Of a stretch of 64,000 bases of DNA, positions 56,719 through 64,000 are shown in pieces. Made by a program: the position numbers and the translations under genes. Below the pieces are notes generated by a model, which saw only the letters and a list, made by a program, of their open reading frames with translations, had not been told where the DNA came from and ran no database searches. The stretch spans positions 496,001 through 560,000 of the forward strand of contig NZ_CP035494.1 in assembly GCF_004135285.1 (NCBI RefSeq). Direction: 5' to 3'. Every line of letters begins with the position of its first letter. Within the stretch, counting starts at the first letter, position 1. This DNA comes from Microbacterium protaetiae. Its GTDB lineage: Bacteria > Actinomycetota > Actinomycetes > Actinomycetales > Microbacteriaceae.

Positions 56719-57260
56719 CGCTGCGTCGCCTCCAGCAGGTCGATGATCTGCGCGGTGGTGCCCGTCTCTCCCAGCGCCGGGAAAATGCGCTCCACGGCGT
56801 TGCGGTGGGAGTCGGGATCGGTGTCGGCCACGGCATCGACGGCCACCGTCACGTTGTACCCGTGTTCGTGCGCCGACCGCGCCGTCGATTCGACGCCCTT
56901 GCTCGTCGCGATGCCGCTGAGCACCACCTGGGTGACGCCTTGTTCGCGCAGCCGTTCGTCCAGATCGGTGCCGTGGAAAGCGCCCCAGGTCTTCTTCGTG
57001 ACGCGGATGCCCTCACCCAATTCGGGCAGCAGCTCGGCCCATCCCTCGGGGCGCGCTGCCGCCGGCCGCGGGCGCTCGGTGCGTCCGGGGGCTCCGGAGA
57101 CGACGTTCACGAGCACGACCGGCAGGTCGTGTGCACGGAACGCGTCGGCGAGCTCCACGGCGCGGGCGACGACGGGGGCGGCCTGAGGGGAGCCGGCGAT
57201 TCCCGCCTGCAGATCGATGATGACCAGCGCGGTGCGCGGGTCAAGGGTGGTGAGGGTCAC
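56715..57260 (-). CDS. Isochorismatase-family protein lacking the catalytic cysteine (181 aa)
   Basis: Cysteine-hydrolase fold. The Asp is present in IIDLQAG and the Lys in TKKTWGAF. The third member of the triad, usually Cys in GxxTxxCV, reads SGIATSKGVESTA, with Gly in place of Cys. Some isochorismatase-like groups share this change. It may act on another chemistry or bind a ligand for the operon. The GTG start overlaps the marR stop and its own stop overlaps the MFS start. Confidence 0.85.
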   Translation of the reverse strand: MTLTTLDPRTALVIIDLQAGIAGSPQAAPVVARAVELADAFRAHDLPVVLVNVVSGAPGRTERPRPAAARPEGWAELLPELGEGIRVTKKTWGAFHGTDLDERLREQGVTQVVLSGIATSKGVESTARSAHEHGYNVTVAVDAVADTDPDSHRNAVERIFPALGETGTTAQIIDLLEATQR

Positions 57261-57709
57261 AGGGCATCTTTCGGGTCGGGCTGCAGCATCCGCTCGACAA
57301 GAGCGACGGCAGCGGTCAAAGTGTGCAGTTCGTCGGCGGTGAACCGTTCAGAGAGGGTGCGCACAAGCCACTCCTGCTTGGCGCTGCGCCCCTGGCGCAG
57401 GGCGCGCTCGCCGTCGTCGGAGAGCGAAACCTGCACGGCGCGCCCGTCGTTCGGGTCGGGCTGCCGGGTGAGGATGCCGGCGTCGACCAGCGAGGCCACA
57501 GTCGCGCTCATCGACTGCGGGCGCATCCCCTCGGCACGTGCCAGCTCAGAGGTCGTGGCCGGGCCTTCGTCGAGCAGGCGCCGGATCACCGCGACCTGCG
57601 CGGCACTGTACTCGGCATTGCCCGCCTCGGCGCGCAGCCGGCGATACAGGCGCGAGGCCACGACGCGCAGCGCGGCGGCAGTCTCGTCGATGTCGGTCAC
57701 ATCCGACAC
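57257..57709 (-). CDS. MarR-family transcriptional regulator (150 aa)
   Basis: Winged-helix repressor, first gene of the marR-hydrolase-MFS operon. The recognition region is ATTSELARAEGMRPQSMSAT followed by VASLVDAGILTRQPDPNDGR, the MarR wing. The GTG start at 57709 gives the usual N-terminal helix. A 28-bp palindrome at 57721-57748, just upstream, is the likely autoregulatory operator. Confidence 0.92.
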   Translation of the reverse strand: MSDVTDIDETAAALRVVASRLYRRLRAEAGNAEYSAAQVAVIRRLLDEGPATTSELARAEGMRPQSMSATVASLVDAGILTRQPDPNDGRAVQVSLSDDGERALRQGRSAKQEWLVRTLSERFTADELHTLTAAVALVERMLQPDPKDAL

Positions 57710-57720
57710 CGTAACACTTC

Positions 57721-57748
57721 TTCAGGCAACCTGTACAGTTTGCCTGAA
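57721..57748 (-). promoter_or_regulatory. 28-bp palindromic MarR operator
   Basis: TTCAGGCAA (57721-57729) and TTGCCTGAA (57740-57748) flank CTGTACAG, so the whole site is symmetric apart from one pair. It begins 11 bases upstream of the marR start. Confidence 0.75.
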
Positions 57749-57761
57749 TTCATCGGTGCGA

Positions 57762-57779
57762 GCACGGGATTCCCCGTGC
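57762..57779 (-). terminator. Hairpin downstream of sseB
   Basis: GCACGGG-ATTC-CCCGTGC is a perfect 7-bp stem with a 4-base loop. A ~29-bp direct repeat (CGTTCTGCGCGGRTCAGCTC) at about 57781 and 57809 lies between it and the gene and copies the sseB 3' end. Confidence 0.5.
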
Positions 57780-57822
57780 CGTTCTGCGCGGGTCAGCTCT
57801 CGCGGTGCGCGTTCTGCGCGGA

Positions 57823-59109
57823 TCAGCTCTCGCGGGTCGCGTTCTCAGTGGCGGATGCCGCGTCTGCAGCGTTCGCGGACGCTTCGGCTGCCGCATCCTG
57901 CTCCTCGGCTGCCGCATCCGGCTCCTCGGCTGCCGCATCCGGCTCCTCGGCTGCCGCATCCGGCTCCTCGGCGATCTGCTGCGCTGCCTCGGGCTCAGGC
58001 AGTGCGAGCACAGCGCCCAACTCGTCGCGGTTCACGCGGATCCAGGGCCCGACGGGATCGACGACCACACCCTCGATGCCGTCATCACCGCGCAGTGCTT
58101 GTCCGAGTTGCGCCGGGCTGAACGGCATCGGCCGATCGTTACGTCCCAGAGCGACGACCTCGAGCGGATGCGAGAACACCGGCAGAATGCGCTCACCCGA
58201 TGCGGTGCGCGATTCGGCCACTCCCCAGTCGTCGTCGTCCGAGGCGCGGTTCACCGCGATCCACAACGGAGTGCTCGCCAGCGCCTCAGCGACCTGTGCG
58301 GCCGTGTCGTCGGTGCGCGGGCCGCTGACGAGCTTCTTGAGGGTGCACTGCGGATCCCACTCGGCGACCATGCGCTCGATCAGGGCACGCGGCAGCACCA
58401 CGGCGGCCGGGGTCGAGGCATGATCGACCATGACCCCGGCGAACTCTCCCTGCAGCACATACTGCAGCACGGCAGGCCCGGGCTGCCCCATCGCCGAGGT
58501 CTCGGTGTCGCCATCGGCCTGCACAGCCGCAGCCAGCGCTGCCCCCGAGCTGTAGAGCATGACGAACTGGCCTTCGTCGCGAGTCGCAACAGCCAAAGGC
58601 AGCGCCTCGCCGGCGTTCATGAGCTCTTGCGCGTTGCCCTTCACCCGCAGGTACACATTGCCCTGCAACAGCTGTCGTGCGACCCCGAGAATCTCGTGCG
58701 GTTCCGGGTTCTCGCCGAGGGCGCCCAGCGATCCGCGCAGCACGACGTTGTCGGGCAGGCCGGGAATCGTCTCGGCCGGTGCGGGCGGCTCTCCTGTGGG
58801 CTGAGAAGCCGTGGCCTGAGGGGCGGCCGGCTGCGCCGCGCCGGCACCGAAGCCGCCGTACGACGTCGTGGAGATTCCTACCTGGGGCACGTCTTGGGCG
58901 CCGGACACGTCCGCCGTGGTCGCGGCATCGACTGCAGACGCCGTGTTGGCATCGGCCGCAGGCCCGCCCGCAGCATCCGCTGCCGTCGAATCGGCGGTGA
59001 CGGCGTCGGTCGATGTGCTGGCGGCCTCCACCTCGGCGGCCGCCTCAGGTGCCTCGGAATCGCCGTTGTCGGAACCGGTCGTCTTCGAGCCGCGGGAGAA
59101 AAGAGCCAT
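57823..59109 (-). CDS. SseB-domain protein with acidic repeat tails (428 aa)
   Basis: Residues about 125-400 hold two SseB-like domains (ILGVARQLLQGNVYLRVKGN; EVVALGRNDRPMPFSPAQL). Residues 10-120 are Ala/Thr/Pro-rich, and the C-terminus has four EEPDAAA-type copies. The biochemical role of SseB domains in actinobacteria is not known. A TAGGCT box 6 bases before the ATG suggests leaderless transcription. It lies 60 bases downstream of pcrA in the same direction. Confidence 0.82.
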   Translation of the reverse strand: MALFSRGSKTTGSDNGDSEAPEAAAEVEAASTSTDAVTADSTAADAAGGPAADANTASAVDAATTADVSGAQDVPQVGISTTSYGGFGAGAAQPAAPQATASQPTGEPPAPAETIPGLPDNVVLRGSLGALGENPEPHEILGVARQLLQGNVYLRVKGNAQELMNAGEALPLAVATRDEGQFVMLYSSGAALAAAVQADGDTETSAMGQPGPAVLQYVLQGEFAGVMVDHASTPAAVVLPRALIERMVAEWDPQCTLKKLVSGPRTDDTAAQVAEALASTPLWIAVNRASDDDDWGVAESRTASGERILPVFSHPLEVVALGRNDRPMPFSPAQLGQALRGDDGIEGVVVDPVGPWIRVNRDELGAVLALPEPEAAQQIAEEPDAAAEEPDAAAEEPDAAAEEQDAAAEASANAADAASATENATRES

Positions 59110-59115
59110 TACGCC

Positions 59116-59121
59116 AGCCTA
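59116..59121 (-). promoter_or_regulatory. Leaderless -10 box TAGGCT
   Basis: TAGGCT lies 6 bases before the sseB ATG on the minus strand. Confidence 0.55.
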
Positions 59122-59169
59122 ACCCGGGCCAGGATGAGGGTCGCGTCCGAGCCCCTCCATCGCCGCCGC

Positions 59170-61590
59170 CTACAGCTTCTCGATCGGCGCGATCTTGATG
59201 AGCAGCTTCTTGGCGCCGGCCTTGTCGAAACGCACGTGCGCCACGCGTTTCGGGCCCTCACCGGTGACGGCGTCCACGATGCCGTCTCCGAAGTCCTCAT
59301 GCCGAATGCGGTCGCCCGAGGCGAGCTCCATGTCGCCGTTGTCGCGCACCTTCGCCGGAATGCGGTTGGGGAACTTCTCCATCGCGGTCGACTTCGGCCT
59401 CAGCGCGGGAGGATCGTCGGTGCGTCGCTGGCCCCACGGTCGGCGAGCGTTCAATGCTCGGGATTGCGTGCCGCCGCGCGAATTCACATCGCCCGGCGAT
59501 TGCCGCCAGTCGATGAGCTCAGCGGGCACTTCTTGCAGAAAGCGGCTCGGCATGGCCACCGACACCTCGCCGAACTGCGCACGGGTCATGGCCAGCGTCA
59601 GGTACAGGCGCTGCCGCGCGCGGGTGACGCCCACATAGAACAGTCGGCGTTCCTCACTCGGGCCGCCCGGCTCACCGGCCGAGATACGGTGCGGCAGCAG
59701 GTCTTCTTCGACGCCGGTCAGGAACACCGTCTCGAATTCGAGCCCCTTTGCGGTGTGCAGGGTCATCAGCGACACCGTGCCCGACGCGTCTTCGAGGTCG
59801 TCGGCGTCGGAGACCAGCGCGACTTCGGTGAGGAAGTCCAGCAGTGTGCCGTCGGGGTTGTTGCGGGCGAACTCGCGTGCGACAGCGACGAGTTCGTCGA
59901 GGTTCTCGAGCCGCGCCTCGTCTTGCGGATCACGGCTGGCCCGCAGCGCGTCGCGGTAGCCGCTCTTGTCGAGCAGCACGCTTAGCCCCTCAGCCACCGC
60001 CGTGGGCGGGGCGATCTCACCCGAAGAGGGCAGCATGACGGCGGATGCCTCGGCCAAAACGGCATCGAGGCGGGTGATCGATGTCTGCAGCTTCGGTCCG
60101 ACACCGAGCGCCGACGCGTTTGCGAGGGCGTCGCGGAAGGTGATGCCTTCGTCAGCCGCGTACCGCGCGATGGTCTCGACCGTCACGTCGCCGATGCCAC
60201 GCTTGGGCCGATTGATGATGCGGCGCACTGCCATCTCGTCGGCCGGGTTGGCGACGGCCGTGAGATATGCGAGGGCGTCTTTGATCTCGGCGCGCTCGTA
60301 GAATCGCGTGCCGCCCATGATCTTGTACGGGATGGCCGCGCGGATGAAGATCTCTTCCAAGGCTCGGGACTGCGAGTTCGTGCGGTAGAACACCGCCATC
60401 TGCCCGTAGGCCATGCCACCGCGGCGGAGCACGTCGATCTCGTCGGCGACGAACTGTGCTTCGTCATGCTGCGAGTAGCCGGTGTAGCCGACGATTTTCT
60501 CGCCCTCGCCGACGTCGGTCCACAACCGCTTGTCTTTGCGGTCGAAGTTGTGGCTGATCACGGCGTTCGCGGCCGAGAGAATGTTCTGCGTTGAACGATA
60601 GTTCTGCTCGAGGAGCACGACCTTGGCGCCCGGGTAGTCGCGCTCGAACTCGGTGATGTTGCGGATGTCGGCGCCGCGGAACGCGTAGATCGACTGGTCG
60701 GAGTCACCGACGACGGTCAGCGAGGCCGGCTCGAGTTCGGGCGCGTGCTCCGGCTCGAAGATCATCATGCCGCCAGCGGAATATGGCTCGGCGGCCTTGC
60801 CCACCACAGGCCGGGTCAGCTCGTGGATGAGGGCGTACTGGGCGTGGTTGGTGTCTTGATACTCATCGACGAGGATGTGCCGGAAGCGTCGGCGATACAC
60901 GTCGGCCACGCGCGGAAAGGCACGGAACAGGTAGACGGTCTGCCCGATGAGGTCGTCGAAGTCGAACGCGTTGGCCTTCTGCAGCGCCCGCTGGTAGGCG
61001 CCGAACACCTCCACGAACTTCCGCTCGGCCGGGTCGGACATGTTCGCGTCGCGCGCGTATGCCTCGGCGTCGACGAGCTCGTTCTTCGACTTCGAGATGC
61101 GACTCTGCACCGCCGCGGGCGTCAGGCCGAAGGCATCGGCCTCGTATTCCTTCACCAGCCGCTTGACCAGGGCGCGCGAATCGCCCGAGTCGTAGATCGT
61201 GAACGACTTCGTGAATCCGAACTGTTCGGCCTCGCGGCGCAGAATGCGCACGCACGCCGAGTGGAACGTCGAGATCCACATGCCCTGCGCGTGCTGGCCG
61301 ACCAGCTGCTCGACGCGCTCGCGCATCTCGCCCGCCGCCTTGTTGGTGAACGTGATGGCGAGGATCTGGCTCGGCCACGCCTCTTTGTTGCGCAGCAGTG
61401 ACGCTATGCGGTGCGTGAGCACGCGCGTCTTGCCCGAACCCGCGCCGGCGACGATGAGCAGGGCATTGCCCCGGTACACGACGGCCTCGCGCTGTTGCGG
61501 GTTCAGACCCTGCAGCAGGTCGTCGTCAGGACGGGAGCCGGCGGCGCGGGAAACGTCGCCGACGACGAGGGGCGTGGAGGCATCGGTCAT
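59170..61590 (-). CDS. pcrA: ATP-dependent DNA helicase PcrA/UvrD (806 aa)
   Basis: SF1A 3'-5' helicase for nucleotide-excision repair and fork maintenance. Motifs: LNPQQREAV (Q motif), GAGSGKTR (Walker A), DEYQDTN (motif II), VGDSDQSIYAFRGAD (III), LEQNYRST (IV), LMTLHTAKGLEFETVF (V) and GVTRARQRLYLT (VI). The C-terminal tail ends in a Tudor-like fold (GDRIRHEDFGDGIVDAVTGEG) that binds RNA polymerase in PcrA. The length is typical. A TAGACT box lies 9 bases before the ATG. Confidence 0.97.
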   Translation of the reverse strand: MTDASTPLVVGDVSRAAGSRPDDDLLQGLNPQQREAVVYRGNALLIVAGAGSGKTRVLTHRIASLLRNKEAWPSQILAITFTNKAAGEMRERVEQLVGQHAQGMWISTFHSACVRILRREAEQFGFTKSFTIYDSGDSRALVKRLVKEYEADAFGLTPAAVQSRISKSKNELVDAEAYARDANMSDPAERKFVEVFGAYQRALQKANAFDFDDLIGQTVYLFRAFPRVADVYRRRFRHILVDEYQDTNHAQYALIHELTRPVVGKAAEPYSAGGMMIFEPEHAPELEPASLTVVGDSDQSIYAFRGADIRNITEFERDYPGAKVVLLEQNYRSTQNILSAANAVISHNFDRKDKRLWTDVGEGEKIVGYTGYSQHDEAQFVADEIDVLRRGGMAYGQMAVFYRTNSQSRALEEIFIRAAIPYKIMGGTRFYERAEIKDALAYLTAVANPADEMAVRRIINRPKRGIGDVTVETIARYAADEGITFRDALANASALGVGPKLQTSITRLDAVLAEASAVMLPSSGEIAPPTAVAEGLSVLLDKSGYRDALRASRDPQDEARLENLDELVAVAREFARNNPDGTLLDFLTEVALVSDADDLEDASGTVSLMTLHTAKGLEFETVFLTGVEEDLLPHRISAGEPGGPSEERRLFYVGVTRARQRLYLTLAMTRAQFGEVSVAMPSRFLQEVPAELIDWRQSPGDVNSRGGTQSRALNARRPWGQRRTDDPPALRPKSTAMEKFPNRIPAKVRDNGDMELASGDRIRHEDFGDGIVDAVTGEGPKRVAHVRFDKAGAKKLLIKIAPIEKL

Positions 61591-61741
61591 GTCTCTTCGA
61601 GTCTAGGCGCGGCCGCCGACACTGCGACTTCTAACGGCCTGCCGCCATAACCACCACAGGCACGCCTTGGCCCACCAGGTTATTCAGTGGTCTCCTAGCG
61701 CGTGTCTGACGACAGATGGGCGCGGCCAATGGGGTTGGCGA

Positions 61742-62116
61742 ATGAGGCCCGGTGGCTCCTGGCTGTACGTCTGGCTCGACGTCGAGACCCGAGAGATCGC
61801 ATACGTGGGTGCCACTGGCTTCGACCCGGAGTTGCGCGCGTACTTGCATGTCACGAGTGAGGATCCTCAACTCGGGTGGGTAAGAGCAACGGTGCCTCAG
61901 TACGACGAGCGAACCCTCGACGTGCTGGCGTTCGAGTTGCCTGATGGCGTCGATCAGGCGGCTGCAAATCAGGTCCTGATCACGTGCCTAGCCGATGTCG
62001 GCGAGTACACGGGCGTGAGCGGAGCAGCGAGCGATCTGCGCAATGCCATCGGCCCGGTTCTTCAGGCGCTAGACAATCACCGCGGGATGGCGTCTCAGGA
62101 GTCTGCTGCTTCGTGA
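61742..62116 (+). CDS. Hypothetical protein, possibly GIY-YIG-like (124 aa)
   Basis: Not firmly recognised. SWLYVWLDVETREIAYVGAT near the N-terminus recalls the GIY-YIG start of small actinobacterial proteins (LYVxLD..T..v.YVGaTG). The catalytic Arg/Glu cannot be placed with confidence. The ATG at 61742 is chosen because that strand begins just after it; a TTG at 61667 is a weaker option. Its 3' end overlaps the decayed transposase by 22 bases, tail to tail. Base composition is less GC-rich than in the genes before it. Confidence 0.5.
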   Translation: MRPGGSWLYVWLDVETREIAYVGATGFDPELRAYLHVTSEDPQLGWVRATVPQYDERTLDVLAFELPDGVDQAAANQVLITCLADVGEYTGVSGAASDLRNAIGPVLQALDNHRGMASQESAAS

Positions 62117-62672
62117 GTTCGCGGCTCCACGGTGACGGCGTTGAGCACCTCTGCAGCGCGACAGATGATGGCATGCTTGTCGAAGCGGGTGGCGAGACCG
62201 TGCCACTGCTCTATTTGGCAGTAGGGTCGCTCGATCACGCTGCGGTTCCTGTAGTCGTCGGGGTCAAGCGCAACCGGCCGGCCACTGCGTGACCGCGCCG
62301 TTTGCGGTGTGCCTTCCGGTCGTCCGATTCCGCGATGACAGCGTTGATTCCGCAGGAGCGAAAGTGACCGCGGATCGCGCGAGACGAGTACGCCTCATCG
62401 CCACGAACCGCGCCTGGGCGGGTCGTTGATCGAACAACGCTTCGCCCCACCTTCAGTTGCGCCATCAACGGCAGGGACATCCGGGGGGTCGCGTGTTCGT
62501 CGCGTGCTGATGCGCGCGGACACAATCGTCGAGTCCACCGATACCGACCGGTAGACGATCGCCTCGACCATCGTCCGCGCATCGCAGAACTTCTCACCCC
62601 GCCCCATCGGACGGGGCAGCATCCCTCGGTCAAAGACCATTGAGCATCCGAAAGCACCTGAGACCGCGGCAC
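62095..62672 (-). pseudogene. Decayed IS5-family transposase
   Basis: The front reads MPRSQVLSDAQWSLTEG and after a frameshift LPRPMGRGEKFCDARTMVEA then IVYR, as in IS5/IS427 transposases. A large piece of the DDE core is missing. A later frame gives RPGAVRGDEAYSSRAIRGHF, and a further frame GRPVALDPDDYRNRSVIERP then QIEQWHGLATRFDKHA, the conserved C-terminal block. At least two frameshifts and a deletion (about 580 bp left of ~840) make it non-functional. No clean terminal inverted repeats were seen. Confidence 0.85.
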
Positions 62673-62783
62673 GGAATCAGGCTCTCAGCCAGCATCCACA
62701 ACGTTTGTCAGGCACACTCTAGATCTCAGCCGCCGTCGACAGCCGTTCGACTCGTCTTTAATAGCAAGTCACCTAAATTACTA

Positions 62784-62789
62784 TTGACA
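62784..62789 (+). promoter_or_regulatory. Possible -35 box TTGACA
   Basis: A consensus TTGACA in an AT-rich patch (62755-62800), upstream of the 22-codon ORF. No good -10 follows at 17 bases, so this is tentative. Confidence 0.3.
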
Positions 62790-62810
62790 TCCGAAAACTT
62801 GGAGGAGAGT

Positions 62811-62879
62811 ATGAGGAGTACGCGGCTTTGCCTGCGAGCGGGACAAGAGGTCGACCCCTCAAGACAAAGCCACTTCTGA
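62811..62879 (+). CDS. 22-residue small ORF with a strong ribosome site
   Basis: Starts MRSTRLCLRAG and ends RQSHF, preceded by GGAGGAGAGT, one of the best ribosome sites in the window. It is in the same frame as the secreted-protein gene and ends 12 bases before its ATG, so it may couple or attenuate translation, or may be an interrupted 5' end of that gene. No family is recognised. Confidence 0.45.
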   Translation: MRSTRLCLRAGQEVDPSRQSHF

Positions 62880-62891
62880 ACGGAGACGGCG

Positions 62892-63284
62892 ATGCGTGCA
62901 CAGACCCCATCGGCGAAACCAAGGACGACATCAACACCACCACGGATGCGCAGCATCCTCGGGAGAGTGGCCGGAGTCGCTGCGCCCCTCGGCTCCCCGC
63001 GTCTTTTCGGGACTTCGGCAAACGCTGTGGAACCAGCCACTCCAAACGCGCTGCTGGCCTGCTCCTATATTTCAGTCGGCTATGACCAGAGCAACGGAGA
63101 CGTAACCGCATCGTGCAGCGGTAACGTCGTCATTACGGTTTCTTGCCACGCCATCCCGGGATGGAGTCCCTGGACGATTCGGCACACGTACGACGTCGGT
63201 GCAGGCCAGAGTCGGGTGATCTCGGGCGTCTGGCCGAGCTGCCCGTGGCCCGCTAGCTACGACGTCCTTTGGGCGTCGGCCTAA
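62892..63284 (+). CDS. Small secreted cysteine-containing protein of unknown function (130 aa)
   Basis: A basic N-terminus, a moderately hydrophobic stretch and SANAVEP look like a signal peptide ending near residue 46. The mature part (~85 residues) has four cysteines (LACSY, ASCSG, VSCHA, PSCPW) and ends WPASYDVLWASA. An AACGGAGACGGCG site precedes the ATG. A BcrA-type ABC ATPase begins 72 bases downstream, the kind of neighbour found beside bacteriocins, but there is no clear match to lactococcin 972 or another known family. Confidence 0.6.
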   Translation: MRAQTPSAKPRTTSTPPRMRSILGRVAGVAAPLGSPRLFGTSANAVEPATPNALLACSYISVGYDQSNGDVTASCSGNVVITVSCHAIPGWSPWTIRHTYDVGAGQSRVISGVWPSCPWPASYDVLWASA

Positions 63285-63356
63285 GTTTGTCCCCCTCGTC
63301 TCCTCTCCCTGGCAGGCTGGACGTGCCGCGAAGCAGCGGTGTCCTGAGGGGGATTG

Positions 63357-64000
63357 ATGATCGAGGTTGACCATCTGACGAAGTACTTCGGTGATCGGCT
63401 GGCATTGGACGATGTGTCTTTCCGGGTCGAGTCGGGGAAGGTCACCGGTTTTCTCGGGCCCAATGGCGCGGGTAAGACGACAACGATGCGTTTGATCCTC
63501 GGACTAGATCGGCCCACCAGCGGCATGGCCTTGATCGATGGGCGCGCGCTTCAGGATTATACGGATCCACTGTGTCAGGTAGGTGCGCTGCTGGATGCGA
63601 AGTTCGCGCACCCGCGACGGACCGCATTCAATCACTTGGTCACGGTGGCGACCACGCATGGGATCCCTACGTCGCGTGTGCGCGAGGTGCTCTCGCAGGC
63701 GGGGCTGGAAGCGGTTGCTGCTGAGCGGGTCGGGAAGTTCTCGCTGGGCATGACTCAGCGGCTAGGTATCGCGACCGCGCTGCTGGGCTCGCCTCGTGCA
63801 TTGATTCTGGACGAGCCGATCAACGGCCTGGACGTCGACGGTGTGCGCTGGTTCCGCGGCCTATGCCGCGATCTTGCCGATTCTGGTGTGGCAGTGTTCC
63901 TCTCATCGCATCTGATGTCCGAGGTGGAGTTGGTCGCCGACCGAGTGATCGTGCTTGGCCGTGGCAGGGTGCTCCAGGATGCACCGCTGGGACACTTCCG
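63357..64000 (+). CDS. ABC transporter ATPase, BcrA/drug-resistance type (3' end outside the window)
   Basis: Cytoplasmic ATPase of a two-component exporter; 214 residues are visible. Walker A is GPNGAGKTT, the signature is FSLGMTQRLGIA, Walker B is LILDEPINGLD and the switch is LSSHLMSEV. The LGMTQRLG signature and the DEPINGLD box fit bacitracin/lantibiotic-immunity subfamilies (BcrA, SpaF/NisF-like). The ATG at 63357 has a GAGGGGG site. A permease gene should follow beyond base 64000. Confidence 0.92.
   Translation, partial: MIEVDHLTKYFGDRLALDDVSFRVESGKVTGFLGPNGAGKTTTMRLILGLDRPTSGMALIDGRALQDYTDPLCQVGALLDAKFAHPRRTAFNHLVTVATTHGIPTSRVREVLSQAGLEAVAAERVGKFSLGMTQRLGIATALLGSPRALILDEPINGLDVDGVRWFRGLCRDLADSGVAVFLSSHLMSEVELVADRVIVLGRGRVLQDAPLGHF

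Noticed and set aside
54943..57186. 747-residue + frame
   Set aside because: Runs antisense to the MFS and isochorismatase genes and through a repeat; no homology.
57805..59985. 726-residue + frame
   Set aside because: Shadow of sseB and the 3' end of pcrA.

Overview
The window looks like a chromosomal segment of a high-GC Gram-positive actinobacterium, most likely of the family Microbacteriaceae (Microbacterium-like). The evidence is the very GC-rich third codon positions, the frequent GTG starts, the many intergenic GATGCCGC/GCGGCATC palindromes, the F420/deazaflavin-type reductases, the monomeric isocitrate dehydrogenase, and a perM-like gene followed by purN and purH as in mycobacteria. 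No rRNA, tRNA or CRISPR array is visible.

Layout. (1) 1-923: start of glyA behind a ZTP riboswitch. (2) 923-9319: one very large LPxTG wall-anchored adhesin with a von Willebrand A domain, pilin-like domains and seven ~129-residue repeats. (3) 9458-12116 and 20290-26567: an amino-sugar system in two pieces, hex-nagA and rok-ABC importer-ROK kinase-nagB, each headed by the same operator-like sequence. (4) 12729-15443: an ECF sigma factor fused to its anti-sigma domain, membrane segments and a long repetitive outer part. (5) 16162-20150: an AbiEi/DUF559-like protein between two repeat arrays, then a small membrane protein, a GlcD-type oxidase and a Nudix hydrolase. (6) 26743-35524: an L,D-transpeptidase, icd, a GNAT enzyme and a heterodimeric ABC exporter preceded by a 24-codon leader peptide and an intrinsic terminator. 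(7) 35811-45209: DNA alkylation repair (ogt, ada-alkA), a flavin disulfide reductase, purH-purN-perM and a purine permease. (8) 45413-51583: a broken VOC gene, a deazaflavin reductase, sucD-sucC, two TetR regulators and a short-chain dehydrogenase. (9) 52627-61590: LigD polymerase, F420-type enzyme and ligase in one operon, a marR-isochorismatase-MFS operon, sseB and pcrA. (10) 61742-64000: a more AT-rich accessory end with a decayed IS5 transposase, a tiny ORF, a small secreted cysteine-containing protein and a BcrA-type ABC ATPase.

How the parts connect. The importer brings in amino-sugar oligomers. Hex, which has no signal peptide, would cleave them in the cytoplasm, the ROK kinase would phosphorylate the product, and NagA and NagB would pass it to fructose-6-phosphate, with the ROK regulator probably acting at both operators. 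The two TCA genes icd and sucCD share a TCTYGAYRTCGAGA palindrome upstream. Eight genes carry a TANNNT box 6-7 bases before the start codon, which points to leaderless transcripts.

The most unusual content is intergenic. Several unrelated tandem-repeat arrays fill the longer gaps. Two families (19-bp and 20-bp units) recur at more than one locus, and each array has copies in one orientation followed by inverted copies.
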